A stretch of 64,000 nucleotides of DNA from Nautilus pompilius (lineage: Eukaryota; Mollusca; Cephalopoda; Nautilida; Nautilidae): NCBI GenBank assembly GCA_018389105.1, contig JACATO010002191.1, positions 1-64,000 of the forward strand, read 5' to 3'. Each line of letters opens with the position of its first letter. The first letter of the stretch is position 1. The notes under the pieces were generated by a model, which was not told the origin of the DNA, ran no database searches, and worked only from the letters and a program-made list of their open reading frames with translations. Both the position numbers and the translations under genes were made by a program. Below, one piece after another: positions 35,736 to 49,549 of the stretch.

Positions 35736-37554
35736 GAAGGGTGGAATGCAAGCCTACAAAGTCTTATAGGTGAAACTTTAATATTCATTAATTAATAATC
35801 TCAACTTTTATACATTCTCTTTTTATATTAATAGAGTATGGAAAAAAAAAGTTCAACATCCTAAATAAAAATATCTTAATAGACAAATAACAAGTTTGGA
35901 CTGCTGTAAGCTGCCCATAGGTATTTTAAAATATTTGCTAAAATAATTCAAATCCAACTAAATGGACAATGACCAAATTTGTTTTCATAACAAATCAGTT
36001 CAAATTTGTATTATTCCTTCAATGGATTATAGTTTTCTTGCTTTTTTTAAAGGGAGATGATCAGTTGAGTCAAAGCTAACAAAAAACTTTTGAAATTTTA
36101 TTTATAAACCCAAGTTATAAGCAACAGATTTTGTACACTCAAATGTAAGCAACAAGAGTAAATTGAACCAAAGTTTATAAAAACATAAATCAGTAACAGA
36201 ATTTAATACATAGGCAGACTAATACTAAAGTTTATAAATATGCAGGTATTTTTAATAATAAAAAATACATTAAGAAAAAAAAGAATTTATGATGTTTTAT
36301 AACTGTAAACAAAATGTATCCTGTCATTATTTAGACAAAGTAGATACATATAAAGATTTAAAATCTACTTTTTTCTTCTTCTTTGACTACAGCATTGTGC
36401 CTGTAATTCTAGAACTAAATCTGATATTCTTCATGTAAAAATAGTTAAACATTAGGAAGGTTATGTTACAATATCTATCTCTGATATTAACATGATGATA
36501 ATAATAAATATATTGTAATAAAACATTCTGATAAAATATTTCAGTCTATAGAGATGGAATATAACATATTAAGTCATCACAGTCAATTTACTGGTTGACA
36601 TGCTTGACATAATAGGAGTAAAGGTTCAGAAAACACAAGTTCACATTTTAATTACCATTGTCATCTGTTTCACCGTTAAGTTTTCTCAATGTATAGCATA
36701 TAAAAGTAGTAGTTTTCTACATCATATTGCACTTTTAAGAAACTATTAACGAATCAAAGTAGCCATTTTACAAGTTTGGCAGGCTATAATATTGGGCCTA
36801 CCACAGTTTTCAATAATGTTATCCCAGCCACAACATGTTGCCTGCTGCAGCGTACAGTAGAGCCACAGGGCTGGGTCTGCAGCAGTGAAACAGTTTAATG
36901 AAAGTTAAAATATATACTTTCTAAAAATAATCTTGGAATTTTACATCATGCATTTCAACTGTTTTCCTTTCAAGAAAAGGCAAGAATTTCTCTACTAAAC
37001 CAATAAAATAATCTAGATTGTGAAAACTGCATATTAATTTTATTTTCAAGTTGTCCTAAATCATATTGCATTCCACTCAAAGTATCACTGATAGATAAAA
37101 GGTACTCCTTTATTTATTTGTCTAGTGAGTGGTTCTTCAGGTATTCATGCAAACCATAATGTTGTCTTACTGGCTCCCTCTGGAATTATGAGTTTCAAGA
37201 TTTTAAGCAAAATCTCTTATATAAGTAAGTCATCATATAAGTAGTGAAGCAGAATCCAAAATGTTTTTTTTAAAAAAAAATTTACACAAATAAAATATAG
37301 ACTCTTAATTCTAAATAAAACCAAAAAAAACCTGAATTTATCAAAATTCTTTTACTTTTGCGCATTAAAAATCAAAATGGGTTATTGTTTTCAAACATTA
37401 TGCACTATTCTTTCACTGTACCAAATACTGCGTGCTGTACACACTACATTTACTCAGTCTGTTTTCAGCACACCTTGTTGATAGTATAGAATGACTGGAG
37501 ATCTCAAATAATCTGCTACATCAACAAATACATTTTAACAATTAGCAACTTATT
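35736..37554. other. AT-rich; contains the 3' UTR of the minus-strand coiled-coil gene
   Basis: No coding frame. Minus-strand AATAAA signals are possible near 37109-37118 and 37035-37042 and again near 36097. The true polyadenylation site cannot be chosen from sequence. Confidence 0.4.
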
Positions 37555-39659
37555 CTAATCAAGAAATCGTTCTTCTTTGACTTGAGACAAATCAACAGAT
37601 TTTAAGCAAAGCGGCTGTTCAAAATGGGCTTCCACAGTTTCCACATTAGTCTGCTGATTTGCGATTTTGGTGTCATGGGAATTAACTTGAGTTTCTGTAT
37701 CATTTTGCTGGAGTTTCTCTGTTTCAGATTTGATTTTAGTGTTTGCATCAAGAGATCCAACCTCCTCATTTCTACTTTTCTTCATCTTTAATTTTCCATC
37801 ACTCTGCATATTACTTTTATCACATGCCGACACCTCAGCAAAGTCAGATCCCTGTGGCTCGGGCCTTTTTTCATAAGAAAATATTCCAAACTCCTTTGAA
37901 AACAGCTTCTTTTGTCTCTCAGCAATCCTTTCTGTAACTTCAAAGCATTCTGGATAAGGTAAGTTTTCGGCAATGATCCTTTCCAGTATCAGGTCTGCTC
38001 TTGATGTGGTCTTCTTCTTTGGCATTTTAAATACTTTATCACAAGAGCTAAACTGTAGTTTGGGTATGCGTAGATCTAGTGTTTTATCAGATCCAGCATT
38101 GTTGCAAGTTTCTAAGTGATGTTTAACATAATCAAATGGTCTTCTGATCAGCTGCTTCTTTTCCTCATCCCAGTAGTACCTTGATCTTTTACTGCAACCT
38201 GAATTTGCAGAACTCTCTGATTCAGCACTGTCTGGAAAATTTTTTGATACATCTGTTTGATTGGATCCACTACTTTGATCACTAGAATGAATGTTGATAG
38301 CTTTTACTTTTGGACTACAAAACTTTGGATTAGTATTGCAGGACAAAGATGATTGGAGATTTTTAACTTCATTACGCTTCTTACACAGCCAATCATCATA
38401 GGAAAGCCGGTTTGATGTAGATCTTACATTATTTTCCAAATTTTCACTGCTATTTGCTGAGTTTGTTTTGTCACAAGGATCTGTTTGAGGCCTCTTAGAT
38501 TTTTTTAACAATGACTGAGACATTTTCAATTGGTATGGGTAATTCACTTTTGAAAAGAACAAACTAGCTTTATCAGGGTCAGAACAAGAACTCAACTGGA
38601 CAGTCAGCGAAACCTTCTTGGTTCCTTTGTTTTTCCTGTGTAGCCATTCATCATATGAAAGCTGCTGCTGTGCTTTCTTCTTTCCACCAGCTGTTAACTT
38701 TTTTTCTTTTTCATATTTGATCACATCTCCTTGGCAAGAATTATTTGCTTTTTCATGCTTGGACATTTTGGTTTTTAGTGCAAACGTTTCTTGCTTCACA
38801 TTGCACTTCTCACATTCTGACTTCGTTTTTTTCAATGAAAAACCTTTTTTCACACGATCACTTTTACTGTGGTCCATATACTCTGGGGAGTTCAATGGTT
38901 GGTCTGGCATATGTGGTTTTAAATAATCCATTCTATCACATTTTGCTTCAATTTTTTGCAAATCTCCATCCATTCTTTCTAAGACAGAAATAACTCTTTT
39001 GCTGTTGTTAGAATTGACACATTTTCCATAATGCAGCTGACTCAACGGGTCAACTTTTTCTGATATCCAGTCATTTTTCAAAATCATCGCCTCAGATTTC
39101 TCCTGAGCATCATCTTTCCTTTTTTTCCTTAACCACTCTTCACATGCATGTTCTGAGACAGCAAGCTTTTTATTCTTCAAATCTGCTAACAAAGCAATTT
39201 CTTGTTTATAAGCCATTTGTCGCTTCATCCTTTCCCATTTTACATGTCTTGTCTGGAAAGTCTTCTTTCCCTGCTTATGCATGATTTCAAGCCTGTCGTC
39301 CAGTGGAGGCGAAAACCTGTTTTTATCGAACAAAGCAGCTTTGGAAACACTCTTAGCTTTTGAAACATTTTGTGTCTGCTCCTTGATCAAACACTCTGAT
39401 GCGGACTTAGATAAATTTAGAGGCTGGGAATTACTCTTTCCTGACAAAAAAGTGGAGACACCTTTGTCCTTTGGAAATCTTTTCACGCAGCATGCTGATG
39501 TTTTAGAAGTGTTGCAGTCTTGTTGATTCTTTCTGGATGCTTGAGAAATTTTACTGCTTTCAGCACTTTGTAGTTTTGGGTTACTTTTACTTTTTCTAAT
39601 CCTTTTTGAATTTATTTTCCTGCTGACTTCATTGGGTCCACTGATGAAATTCTTCTTTC
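37555..39659 (-). CDS. Large unassigned Lys/Ser-rich protein, last coding exon
   Basis: This exon encodes the carboxyl 700 residues. It is open from an acceptor (TTAACTTTTAG|GAAAG, first exon base 39659) to TAG at 37557-37555. The previous exon ends at phase 1 and supplies one base, so the junction codon is GGA and the frame continues exactly. Three similar motifs appear: EEWLRKKRK (near residue 795 of the 1320-residue model), SYDEWLHRKNK (near 958) and SYDDWLCKKRN (near 1043). Basic helical stretches such as ERMKRQMAYKQEIALL lie near 765. Such W-x-x-K/R-K motifs occur in some ciliary and microtubule-linked CCDC/MAP proteins, but I cannot name an ortholog. Confidence 0.9.
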
Positions 39660-41937
39660 CTAAAAGTTAAAGATAAAATAAATGAGAAAGAGGGGACCAA
39701 TAAAACAACAATCCATAATTCTGAACTAAAATGAGCTCCTACCTGGTCTGTTAAACTTAAAATAAAATATATATGAATTTTAGATATTTAAGTGCATGTT
39801 TTTATTATCATTTTCTAGAATACAGTAATTGTATTTTCTAGTTCTGTCAAATGATGGGCATGAATGTGGAGTGATGGGTATTAATGATGAGTAAGCTCTA
39901 AGTTATCTTGCAGCTATTCTCTCTTCACATACTTGGATATGCTCAACTTAGAAAAATTTTAGTCCATGAGGACATTTAGCCTTCCATAGTTTCCTGTCTC
40001 TTGATAGTGATTCCCAGGTTTCAGGGTAAATCTAAATGCTTTAAACATATTCTTCAAATTATTGTCTCTTCTTTTGGCCTCAGTTTATTTTGCCTACAGC
40101 TAGTTCAACATATAACACCTGCTTTGTTATTCGGGAGTTGTCCATTCTAACAAGATGGCCAGAGGAGCACAACTGAGCTTTAAACAGCTGTGAACAAATG
40201 ATAAATTAGTTGCAATGTTTAATAATATACATGCATTGTTACTATTATAACAGTATACAAAATTGTAAATACCACATTTCTCTATAACTTTTCAGAAAAG
40301 AAAAATGCTTTAGATACTTAGAAAAGAATAAAAAGTGTACACACATTTTTATTGGGGGTATGCATAGAGAATTAGAGACTTTGTAGGAATATCTGTTATA
40401 CCACTCTCACACCATGCTGTGTAGCAGAGAGATCCTAGATCTTGTATTGTTTAGACTGTGTCTTACTTCATACTCATTCTTAGTTTCAGTGTAATAAAAA
40501 TAATATGCTTTCTCTTCTCTAATTGGACTCAAATAAGATGTTCTGTCAAACCATTCAAAAAATTGGTTTAAATTTAAATTCCACTGCTCTCTCAGATAGT
40601 GAATGATTGAGCAGATAGTTGTGTCACTTTTCAGAAAAACATCTATCAAAACTGTTTAAAGATAAACCAATGAAAAACAAGCATTAAAGAAAACAAATGT
40701 TTTGTTCTGTCTCAATCTTAAAGATAACTTTAAAAAAAAACATCAATAACAAGATATAGCCAGTTAAAAATTCATTACCAGGAAAATTAGATATCAAAAA
40801 ATATTTTTTCAATAAAGGAATTGTTAATAAAAAATATAATCAATTTAAGAAATGAATTGATGGCCATTTCTTATACCTATTGTCCTGTACACCTATTAGA
40901 GATGTTTGTAGCACCTGACCTTTGACATAGACCCAGACCCAGAACAATAGCTGGAAACAGATGGCCAGCTCAAAAGAGCCTAATGTATTCAGACTTCAGT
41001 GGGCCTGATGAGAAACTTTTCCTTAAATGTGGGAGGAGACTGTAGCACTGGAGGATTTCTATGCAATGGAAGAGTAAGAAAAACTCATTCTAGAAAGGTA
41101 TGCCAAAATGAGCCATTCCTGATCAAGAATTGAACTCAGAGCCCAACTCTAGTGATCTAACTACCAGATTATTGCAACACCCACAAAACCAAGCTGACAA
41201 AAAAAATTGCCATTTGATCGATTAATTATTATAAATAGATAGATAGATATAATAAAGTGAACTGTTTAAAACCATGACCCTCTATTTCTGTTATTTTTTT
41301 TTTAAAAATTCCAAGTATCATTACAGATCTGCATCACACAAGTTTTACAATTCCATTTTCATTAGTCTCGATAAACCTATTTTACCTGCTGGAGCCAAGA
41401 TATTTGTTGATACATTCACTGAGAGAACCTTTTCTTTTGTCTCTTATTTTTACTAAGCTTTAAAGAAAATTTGCCTTGGTGATTCAACTTTTCTTGTTAA
41501 AATGTCTTTTAAAAGCTGGTTAGAATCTAAATGACAACAATATAAACTAAAAGAATATTGAAGAATAAAAGCAGCACGACTGGGGATGAGAGGCTTCAAC
41601 ACTTAAAAAATCTAATGTTTAAGTTTCAAAATTCACAATAAATTTAAGTAAATAAAAAAATTGTTAGTAAAGTAAAGAAATAATCATTTAAAAAATAATT
41701 TAGTATCATTTCTGAAACAGTTTAGCATTTAAAAGGTTAGTACACCAGTAGTTTTACCACATTTCTTTGTATTTTTCCTAAAAAATACTATCTACGATGA
41801 AATGTAATAAACTCTGCTTAATTTCAAATGATTACACTAAAAACAACTTTAGCTAGAACGTTTGTAGAAAATTATATTTACTAAATAAATTTTAATCTAT
41901 CTTTTAAACAGTTTCACAAATAAAGTCTCATAATTAC
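39660..41937 (-). other. Intron of the large unassigned gene
   Basis: GT-AG intron of 2278 bp. The donor is AAAAG|GTAATTATG and the acceptor CTTTTAG. It holds a degraded SINE (about 40970-41182). A minus frame at 40649-40407 ends in GTAAGAC and begins after TTTTGATAG, but its exit phase (0) does not fit the phase-1 junction on the right side, so it is not included. Confidence 0.85.
40970..41182 (-). repeat. tRNA-derived SINE copy, degraded
   Basis: Read on the minus strand, the head has CTGGTAGTTAGATCACTAGAG and a B-box-like GAGTTCAATTCTTGATC, then a body with TTTGGCATACC. Head and body match the copies at 44705 and 48498. Confidence 0.65.
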
Positions 41938-43703
41938 CTTTTGCATAGGGAGAAGTGTTTTTGTGTGAAGAAGGCATGAAATTAGTCTGCATTTCTTTGG
42001 GCAATCCTCTAGGAATTAACATTACAGGTGGTCTTCTGCCATTACTGGCTAAAGCATATTGTTCGTACAGTCTCTCCATCTGTAACATGTGAATTTGGCA
42101 CAACATGTCCCATTTAATGTCTGGCTTCTTCCTCAGCATCTTGTTCAATTCCTGATAATTCATCTCCAGTTTTTCCTCTAACGATACCGAATGTCTACTT
42201 GGTTTATGACTCCTTTTTTTCTCTTTTAATTGCTTGATGTCAGTATATTGTCTGGTCAACTCTGATTTATTTGCAGTATTACACAGATCTTGTGTAGAAT
42301 TACTACTGCGTTTGCTGTTTTTGAATGCAGAAGAAAATTTCCTCTCTTCATTTTTGAGCATTATTTTCTGTTCCTCTCTCTTTGGATTAACCTGTCTTTG
42401 TCGAGACTTCTTTGTTCTCTGACCATTTTCCGTGTTACTGTAGAAATCATCTGTACTGCTTCCAGCAGGTTCTCGTCTGGTTTGTAGAAATTTACGTCTC
42501 TGTCCCTCTGATGAAAAATTACATCTTTGTCTTGCCATCAAAAATCTGTTATTATGTCTGCCTTCTAAAGGACTACTTGTTTGAGCGCTTCTTGAAGCAG
42601 TAATTTGTCTGCCTTCTTGACGACTATATATTTCCCCGTTTTCCATTTTCTTACCTTCTGAAGAACTATAAATCTGTCTGTTGGTGTACTCTAATAAACC
42701 TGTTTGTTCATTTTCCATTTGTGTGTCATCTAAAGATTTGTGTGTTCGTGCGTCTTCTGAAGAGCTATAAGCTGACTCATCATTAGAAGAAATACTATCA
42801 TCATCATCATTTTCTGTATCTGAATAATCAGAAAATGTTTGGAAATCTGTCCCTTTACATTTATTATAAAAATTAGGATTTTTAAATAAAAGTGTCTCTC
42901 TTTGATCTACTTTACCATCTGATTTTTTTGACTCATTGTGCTCAAGATTATTGTTTTTCTCATCATAACTTGAATCTACAGAGTTCAGCTGCTTACTTTG
43001 TCTATTAACTATCTTTTTCTTATGATGCTTAAAATCAGTGTTTTCCTTTTCTTTAACCTTTTTGTTCTTTTTAATTTTTTCTTTCATTTCATTAATGCCC
43101 CTCTTTCTATCTTCAGCATTATTCAGTTTGTCAGTTTCAGATTTTCCTGATTCAGACTTTGCATCTTTAACATTCTCAACACTATCCACTGTTTTTACTT
43201 TGTCTTTTCCCATTTCAAACTGCACATTTTCGGTCTCACAATCACTGTTATGTTCATTATTTATAATTGCATTTTTAACGTAACTTTCTTGTTCACTATC
43301 GTCACTATCTGTATCTACTTCATTTTCACATTTTTCACCTTCAGACTCCAGATCTTCATCTGTATAATGTTCATGCCTTTTTTTTCTAATTTCCTCCACT
43401 GAATTGTCTTTTACATTTGCTTTTCTTTTGTAATCATCATCCATTTTATCACTTTGGATAGATACACTATCTGTGCTCTTATCCGCTGAGTCGTCATCAC
43501 TTTCATATTCGTATGTGTATTCTGTTTCTGTGTCATCAGAATCAATTTCACTGTCTCTACTGTAATGTTTGCTTCCTTGGCTTTCAGACTTCTCTCTCTC
43601 TGTGTCACTAAAATGCATCACTGGAATTTTGTCCATTTTATTCTTTTCATCATTGCTTTTCTCTTCTTTTTTTTCTTCAGTTTCAGAGAAATACATGAAT
43701 ATT
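41938..43703 (-). CDS. Large unassigned Lys/Ser-rich protein, acidic and charged central exon
   Basis: The frame is open from about 43703 to the donor at 41938, ending in codon phase 1 (GCA AAA G|GTAATT). It encodes residues 31-620 of the model. The first third is very acidic (a D/E/S/Y-rich block near residues 82-113), and the middle is Lys/Glu-rich with many SSSEG-like repeats. A conserved-looking helical region lies near residues 540-586 (EEKLEMNYQELNKML, then WDMLCQIHMLQMERLYEQYA). An internal ATG at 43696 could serve as start. A TAA lies in frame just upstream of the proposed acceptor AACCAAG|AATATTC, so coding must begin at or after 43703. Confidence 0.88.
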
Positions 43704-44454
43704 CTTGGTTATAGAACTTAGATTTTACTTATTTTGATTTGAAACAATTTTAATCCTTATCACAAGTTATGCATGTCGATTTGCTACATTTGCATTTCTG
43801 AAATGGAATTAAATAAGGAAATAAACTATAAAAAAATATCATACACAAAAAATTATAGTTCAAGCACAAGAATATCATAAGACAATTTTTTCTTTGCTAC
43901 TCTTTTAATGACTTCCATAAAGAATCAAACACCACCTTTACATGGCATTAAATACGAAAGATAGTAAAAGTGCAAAGGAACCTGCTTAAGATAACAATGT
44001 AATGGTATTTTGCCTGAAAAGGTATTTAAAAATCAGTAAAAAGAAAAAGCAAATATAACAAAAGTGTTATCATGCCCATGATAAGATGAATAATATCCAA
44101 CAGTTAATGGTAATCACAAATAAGTTTCTCAACAATTATTACAGAGTGAATTCCTTGTGCCACCATTAATGATGTCACATTTGATACAGTCCCTTATAGG
44201 TAAATAGTCATAGGTCTCTGCATACCCTGTGCACACAGGTGGAGATTATGACTGACCGACCAATGCTTTTTTGCTCTTTTACATTTTTCTTCAATTTTGT
44301 TCACCATAGCTTTATTTTCCTCATCTGTTCTTACTTTTCCCTAACCTTTTCTTGCAGAAGTTTCATTGGTGAGCTCTCTTTTCTATGTTCACCAGTCCTT
44401 ACAAATCTCCTGGCAAGAGAATTTAGTGAGTGATGATCTGCTAGAAGGTTATCA

Positions 44455-44705
44455 AGTTCTATAGCGGCCTGACACTGCTGACTTCAGGAACGAAATCCTA
44501 ACTAGAACTTTTGATTTTTAGATTTTAAAGAAAATCGGAGTGTCTGGAGGAAACCCAAGTGATTGGTTAGTAAAGAAGAGCAAGAAGAAACCATGCCAGA
44601 GAGGTATGCCAAACTGAGTCAACCCCAATTAGGGATCAAACTCAAGTCCTCAGCCTTGGCAACCTGGTAGTCTAACCACTGGACTACCAGATACACCTGT
44701 GACAT
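44455..44705 (-). repeat. tRNA-derived SINE copy
   Basis: Minus-strand head CCAGTGGTTAGACTACCAG (A-box-like) and B-box-like GAGTTTGATCC, followed by TTTGGCATACCTCTCTGGCA and GGGTTTCCTCC. The body matches the 48498 copy for about 200 bp. Confidence 0.75.
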
Positions 44706-44989
44706 TGTTATAATGCTGGTTGTCTTTGCAATTTCTATTCAGCTGGACAAAGATTGTTGTGTATTAGGAAGTAATTTTATATCCCAAGCCAATAAAAGTA
44801 TCTTCTGTTTTCCACTAAGTCCAGCCACCAGTTTAAACACTAGCTTTTTGTTGCTTGGGTCCTACAGACTAGTAGGTGCAGCCACAATATAAGGCTATGA
44901 TTATGATTGCTGATGAAGAGTAGATATTCTGATGGATGAAGGCTGTGGATATGCTTTCCAGGCCTGACTAATGAAAACCACCAAGATCT

Positions 44990-45830
44990 GTCACAGTACC
45001 TACACTATTGTCCATAAAAGATTCTGGTCTTGTCTGCTGCCCAGTGATGAGAATCATGCTCTTTGGAAATGGCAGAAGCAAAAACTTCTTGGAATATCTC
45101 AGGATTGAAGGGCTTAATGCTGCATGTCTGTAATCATTTTACTGTATTTTCTACCAATGTTGCCTTGAAGTAGAGATCATAGAGCAACATACCAATTTCT
45201 CTTTTCTGTGATTGCCCACCCAGGGTTGGTCCCTCTGCTTATGATATGCCTTCAATGGCCTGAAAAAATCCATCAAGTGGTTGCAAGTGTTAAGGAGTAT
45301 GTGACAGAAATCCTACCATGACACTGCTTCAAAGCAAAAGTTAGCAGCTGCCAGTGACATTTGTGAGGTATGGCTGTCAATAAAAACAAGCACAGGTGAC
45401 TCTGTAGTTGGCTTGTCATGATGCAAAACAATTGCAGATAAAGAAAAAAACAACACATTTGTCATCAATCAAGACACTTGGGCATGTGCAATGGTTCCTG
45501 GGGAATAGTGGTTTTTAAAAGTTCAGACTTCATTCTTTTTTATGGCATATTAGGAAAGGTAGTAGAAATACTTAGCAGTCATTGTACATACAATTGTTAT
45601 GTTCTTATTTCAACAGATGTAATATTTCAACATTATTATTCCTGTCAGTGACTTCTGACAATTTAAATGGCACAGTGGATAACCCTGATTTATTTGCATT
45701 AAATATGTGATGTGCCTCAAAACCTGCATTTGAGAAAAAAATTCCTTTAAAACATTGAAATATGTGCCCCCTTTGACTCTGTTCAATGGACACAGCTTCA
45801 AGTGTTCCTCCAACTGAGATGATTTGTTTT
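44990..45830 (-). pseudogene. pogo/jerky-like DDE transposase relic
   Basis: Minus-strand pieces follow the pogo-like DDE order: AHHIFNANKSGLSTVP (the IYNVDESGLSTVP region, with Asp-Glu changed) near 45690, PVLVFIDSHTSQMSLAA near 45370, HLMDFFRPLKAYHKQ near 45270 and IKPFNPEIFQEVFASA near 45100. Several frameshifts and stops (for example TAG after AVSW) show it is dead. The amino-terminal DNA-binding part was not recognised. It sits inside the proposed first intron of the large minus-strand gene. Confidence 0.82.
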
Positions 45831-48497
45831 CAGAAATCTGGCTATTTCTGTTTCCATGTTAAAATTGGTGAAGAATTTTATTTAATTTTACATATCCATA
45901 AGAAAGCCTCCTGCACTGAACAGCGATAAGGTCAAATTCCCCTTGCTCTATATATCAATTATGTATATCTTCAATTCCTGAGAGTTGAACATTGAAAACA
46001 TCACTAAATCAGCCACCATGAACTGGTAGATCGAAAATCAACAAAATTCTTCAAATTTCATATCATTTTTGCCGGATGAGAAGCATATGACACTGCTTAA
46101 CAATAATTGACAAAATACAAAATAATGCAACAAGTCTGATTCATCAGTTTAGATCAAAATTGAATGAGTATTATGAAAATAATTTAATAACCTATAAGTA
46201 ACTCATTTAAAAAAAAAAACTCAAAAACAGGAAAATCTTTCTGCAAGTATCTCTACAATGTTGGCTCTAGAATCTAAAGTATTGTGGCTTCCATATCGCA
46301 TAATATCTTGCTTTTGTGACAGCATGCCTGGCTGTAACTATTTTATTCTTATCCAATTTCACTTAGTTTCTGCTGGTAATTGTATGGCATTCTATGGGCT
46401 CTGAAAAATAAAAAAAATTGTTCAGTATGGCAATGTGAGGCAAGTTGACAAAGTCACTGTCCTACCCACCCCACCATCTTCCATTAAGCACACACATTTT
46501 CAAAGAATGAGGCATAAATGCAGTCCAGAGGTTCCTGTTCCAATAAATTTTCTGACCAGAAAAACAAATTTAAATGTCTTAAATTTTTAATAGATAGAAG
46601 CTTATTATAATGAGGATGTCTATAAAATTATAGCAAATAAATTTAAACCGTTTTATGAAAATTCAGAAAATAAATTACTCACCTGCTTTTTTTTTTTTTT
46701 TTTTCATTTTGCTAAGCATGCACGATTGTACCAGAAGTTTTAATGTCCCACATGTCTCTACAAATAAAGAGACTGGCGGGTAATACCACAATGAGTATTT
46801 TTTTTAAAAAAAACACCAATTAGTCATCTAACCCACTCTTCCCCAAAATTCCATGTAAAGATGATCTTTTGATTCTTTATGTCAGTCATTAATGATGTAA
46901 AAATAACTTTCACTCCAATGAAAAGATTCTTTGTTTTGGGAACTTTTTAATTTAAAAATTTTTTAGTAATTCATGTTTTCATAGGGTGTACCTAAAAGAT
47001 AAAATCATTTAAAATGTTAATCTGTAGTATATATATTTTAACATTTTTTGAGAAAGATAAAAATATATACATGTGTACACTACTTAATGCTGGTATGTAT
47101 ACCAAAGTGTATATTTACTAAGTATTATAAGCATCATTATACAAGTGAAAGTGCTATCAAGGATAAGTATGAAATTACTGAATGAATCTATGCAGTAAAC
47201 TCAGTTTTAATTAATTATGCCATTGAGAATTTATAGGCTATTAGAACAACTTTGTTCAGAATTCAGAAGGCTTAAATAAAATTGTGTAAGAAACAAGCAT
47301 ACAAACTACAACATTAGGTTACAATCATACACACACATATCTAAACAATGTAAACAAATGCATGAAGAATACTTTAGCAGCAATTGTAGAAGGGTGGTTA
47401 GTATTTTCTAGCTATTAATATATTGAGTGAAATAAATCATATGCCAGCTAGAATGCTATAACATTTTGACAGCTCTTTTGCAAGGATCAGTAGTCCAAAT
47501 TTGTTCCTACTATTTAGCAATGGCAACAGAATAAGGACAACTTCTAACATCAGAATCTTTGATGAAAATACCAAAGTATAGTTATAAATAAAGTGAGAGA
47601 AGTGTTAAATTTTTAAACTCACATGAAGTCCCCTTTGTTTTAAAATTGTCATAGAGCAGATTATTAAAGCTATTGGCATGTTTTGCTTCTATAACTTTGT
47701 TTGGTAAACCATCCTAAGCATATATAATCCAACTACTAAAACAAAAGAAAATTTTAACATGTCTGTTTTTTTAAATATTTTCCACTGCTGATCTCATGCC
47801 ATAGAGTGCATAATTCACATTAAAGTTTTGTTTTTGCTTTCAACTAAATATATTTCAAAAACTTCATTTAATTCTCCACTAAAGCCATAGCAATATCAAC
47901 TGTAAATTCAAAAATGTTTGAGATCTTACTTGACAACTAAGTCATCCCCTTCATAAAATTTCCAAGTCTAGATCATATTACTCCAAGACAATTCTAACCA
48001 GTGAGTAGTACAAAAGAATTAAACTTCTGCTTCTTTTCACATAGTAGTGTGAACCTAATCCTATAGGCTTTACCACAAACACTTACACATTGGATTAGAC
48101 TGAGTGAATTACTATCTATAACATCTCCAATTTTTTGCATTTCTGACCAAATGATTATTCAGCTCATACAGGTATTCAGATATGATTTGCCCAAGGTAAA
48201 GGCACATTTGGTAACATAAAAATTGCATTTGCCATTTGGATAGACAATTTGCTAAACAAATGCAATCTGCTTGTAGATGTTTCATTACATCATTCCAGAT
48301 TTTGGCCCTACTGTATACCATAATGTCATCTGAAAATTTCATGATGTATTAAAAAATACCACTATCCATATCATTTAGACAAATTTTAAAATAAATGAAT
48401 AAATTTTAAAAAAAGATTTGGTCACTTACCAAACCTTGAAAATGTGCCTTTAGTTAGTTACTTTTTTAGCTTCAGACATATTATCATAAATTATTTG
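45831..48497. other. Intronic AT-rich DNA, no gene seen
   Basis: Contains a poly(T)/poly(A) tract and the donor-like GCAG|GTGAGT (minus) near 46681. Nothing else recognised. Confidence 0.4.
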
Positions 48498-48740
48498 GTG
48501 GCCAGAGCCCAGTGGTTATGCTACTGGACTGTCAAGGCAAAGGGTCAAAGCTTGATTCCCTGTCAGTATTGGCTCAGTTTGGAGTAACTTCCTGGCATGG
48601 TTTCCTCCAACTTTCTTTCATCTTGTCATCTGGGTTTCCTCTCACATTGAAAAATGGAAAGTTCTGGTAGGGATTTCTCAGTGAAAGTTATGTGCCAAGC
48701 CCCTTTTTGGCACAGAATAAAGTGTACTCTCCAGCTGATA
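48498..48740 (+). repeat. tRNA-derived SINE copy
   Basis: Plus-strand head GCCCAGTGGTTATGCTACTG with B-box-like GGTCAAAGCTTGATTCC. The body includes CTGGCATGGTTTCCTCC, TGGGTTTCCTCTC and GGTAGGGATTTCTC, all shared with the 44455-44705 copy. Confidence 0.78.
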
Positions 48741-49549
48741 ACTGTGGCCTTATGCTCCCTCACCAAAGTTTTCTCTCATGTAGAGAAGTTATTTTTTTTT
48801 TCTGCCACTTGTGTATGAATCAGCATAAAGTATATAGCAGAGTGAATTATGATGGTGATGGAGCTAAAGTACAGAAATCAATCCAGTCTTTGCATGTATG
48901 TGCCTGCCAGATGTCTTTCAATATTAAATATGTGTAATTCTTATTGTAGGTAACTAAGTATCAGAAAACAAGTCAGTTGTGTATTATCTGATATTCATGA
49001 GGAAATTTCCCCAAAGTATTTATTTATCATTAATTATTTAGCAGATTTGAAATTGAGCAGTTCCAAAACTATTTTCATTATAGATAAAGAGGTCACCAGA
49101 TAACATATGTTTACTGTTCCAAAATTGTCTTTTCTCCTTTCATAATAGTATTTTATGTGTAGCATGGTCTCTGTAAACAAGCTGTACGAGTGCGCTTCCA
49201 TAAATCTATCTTTGAGAATGCACGAAAAAAGGTGCAGTGGTCATAAATTGCTGACTTTCTCCTCCCTGAAAGGGAATGGTGGTGTGTAAAAGTACGACAA
49301 AGAGGTATCTTTGGGAAGTACCTTACAAGTTGTGAAAGTATACAGAAAATAATATTTCATTGATTAGTAATTACCAATGAGAGGTTATTAATTTCTTATA
49401 ATAGGTAACTAAGGAGCTGAATACAAATTAGGTGTATACTGAGTGGTCCAAGAATACCTGCATTTTGCTTTTCTATTTATCTAATGCAAGTTTATTTGTT
49501 ATGTATGCCATTACACCAAGCAAGGCTATCGATATTGAAAGAGGCAAAA
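48741..49549. other. Spacer, no gene seen
   Basis: AT-rich without repeats of note, apart from the start of a GC/CpG-richer region at the right end. Confidence 0.4.

Noticed and set aside
38618-38993. Plus-strand frames across 37.7-43.3 kb
   Set aside because: They are antisense shadows of the two long minus-strand exons.
40407-40649. 80-codon minus frame in the intron of the large gene, as a cassette exon
   Set aside because: Its donor is at phase 0 while the next exon enters at phase 1, and the acceptor is poor.
48498-48580. A functional tRNA gene
   Set aside because: Only A-box and B-box-like blocks are present, without a cloverleaf, and the sequence continues into a repeated body, as in a SINE.
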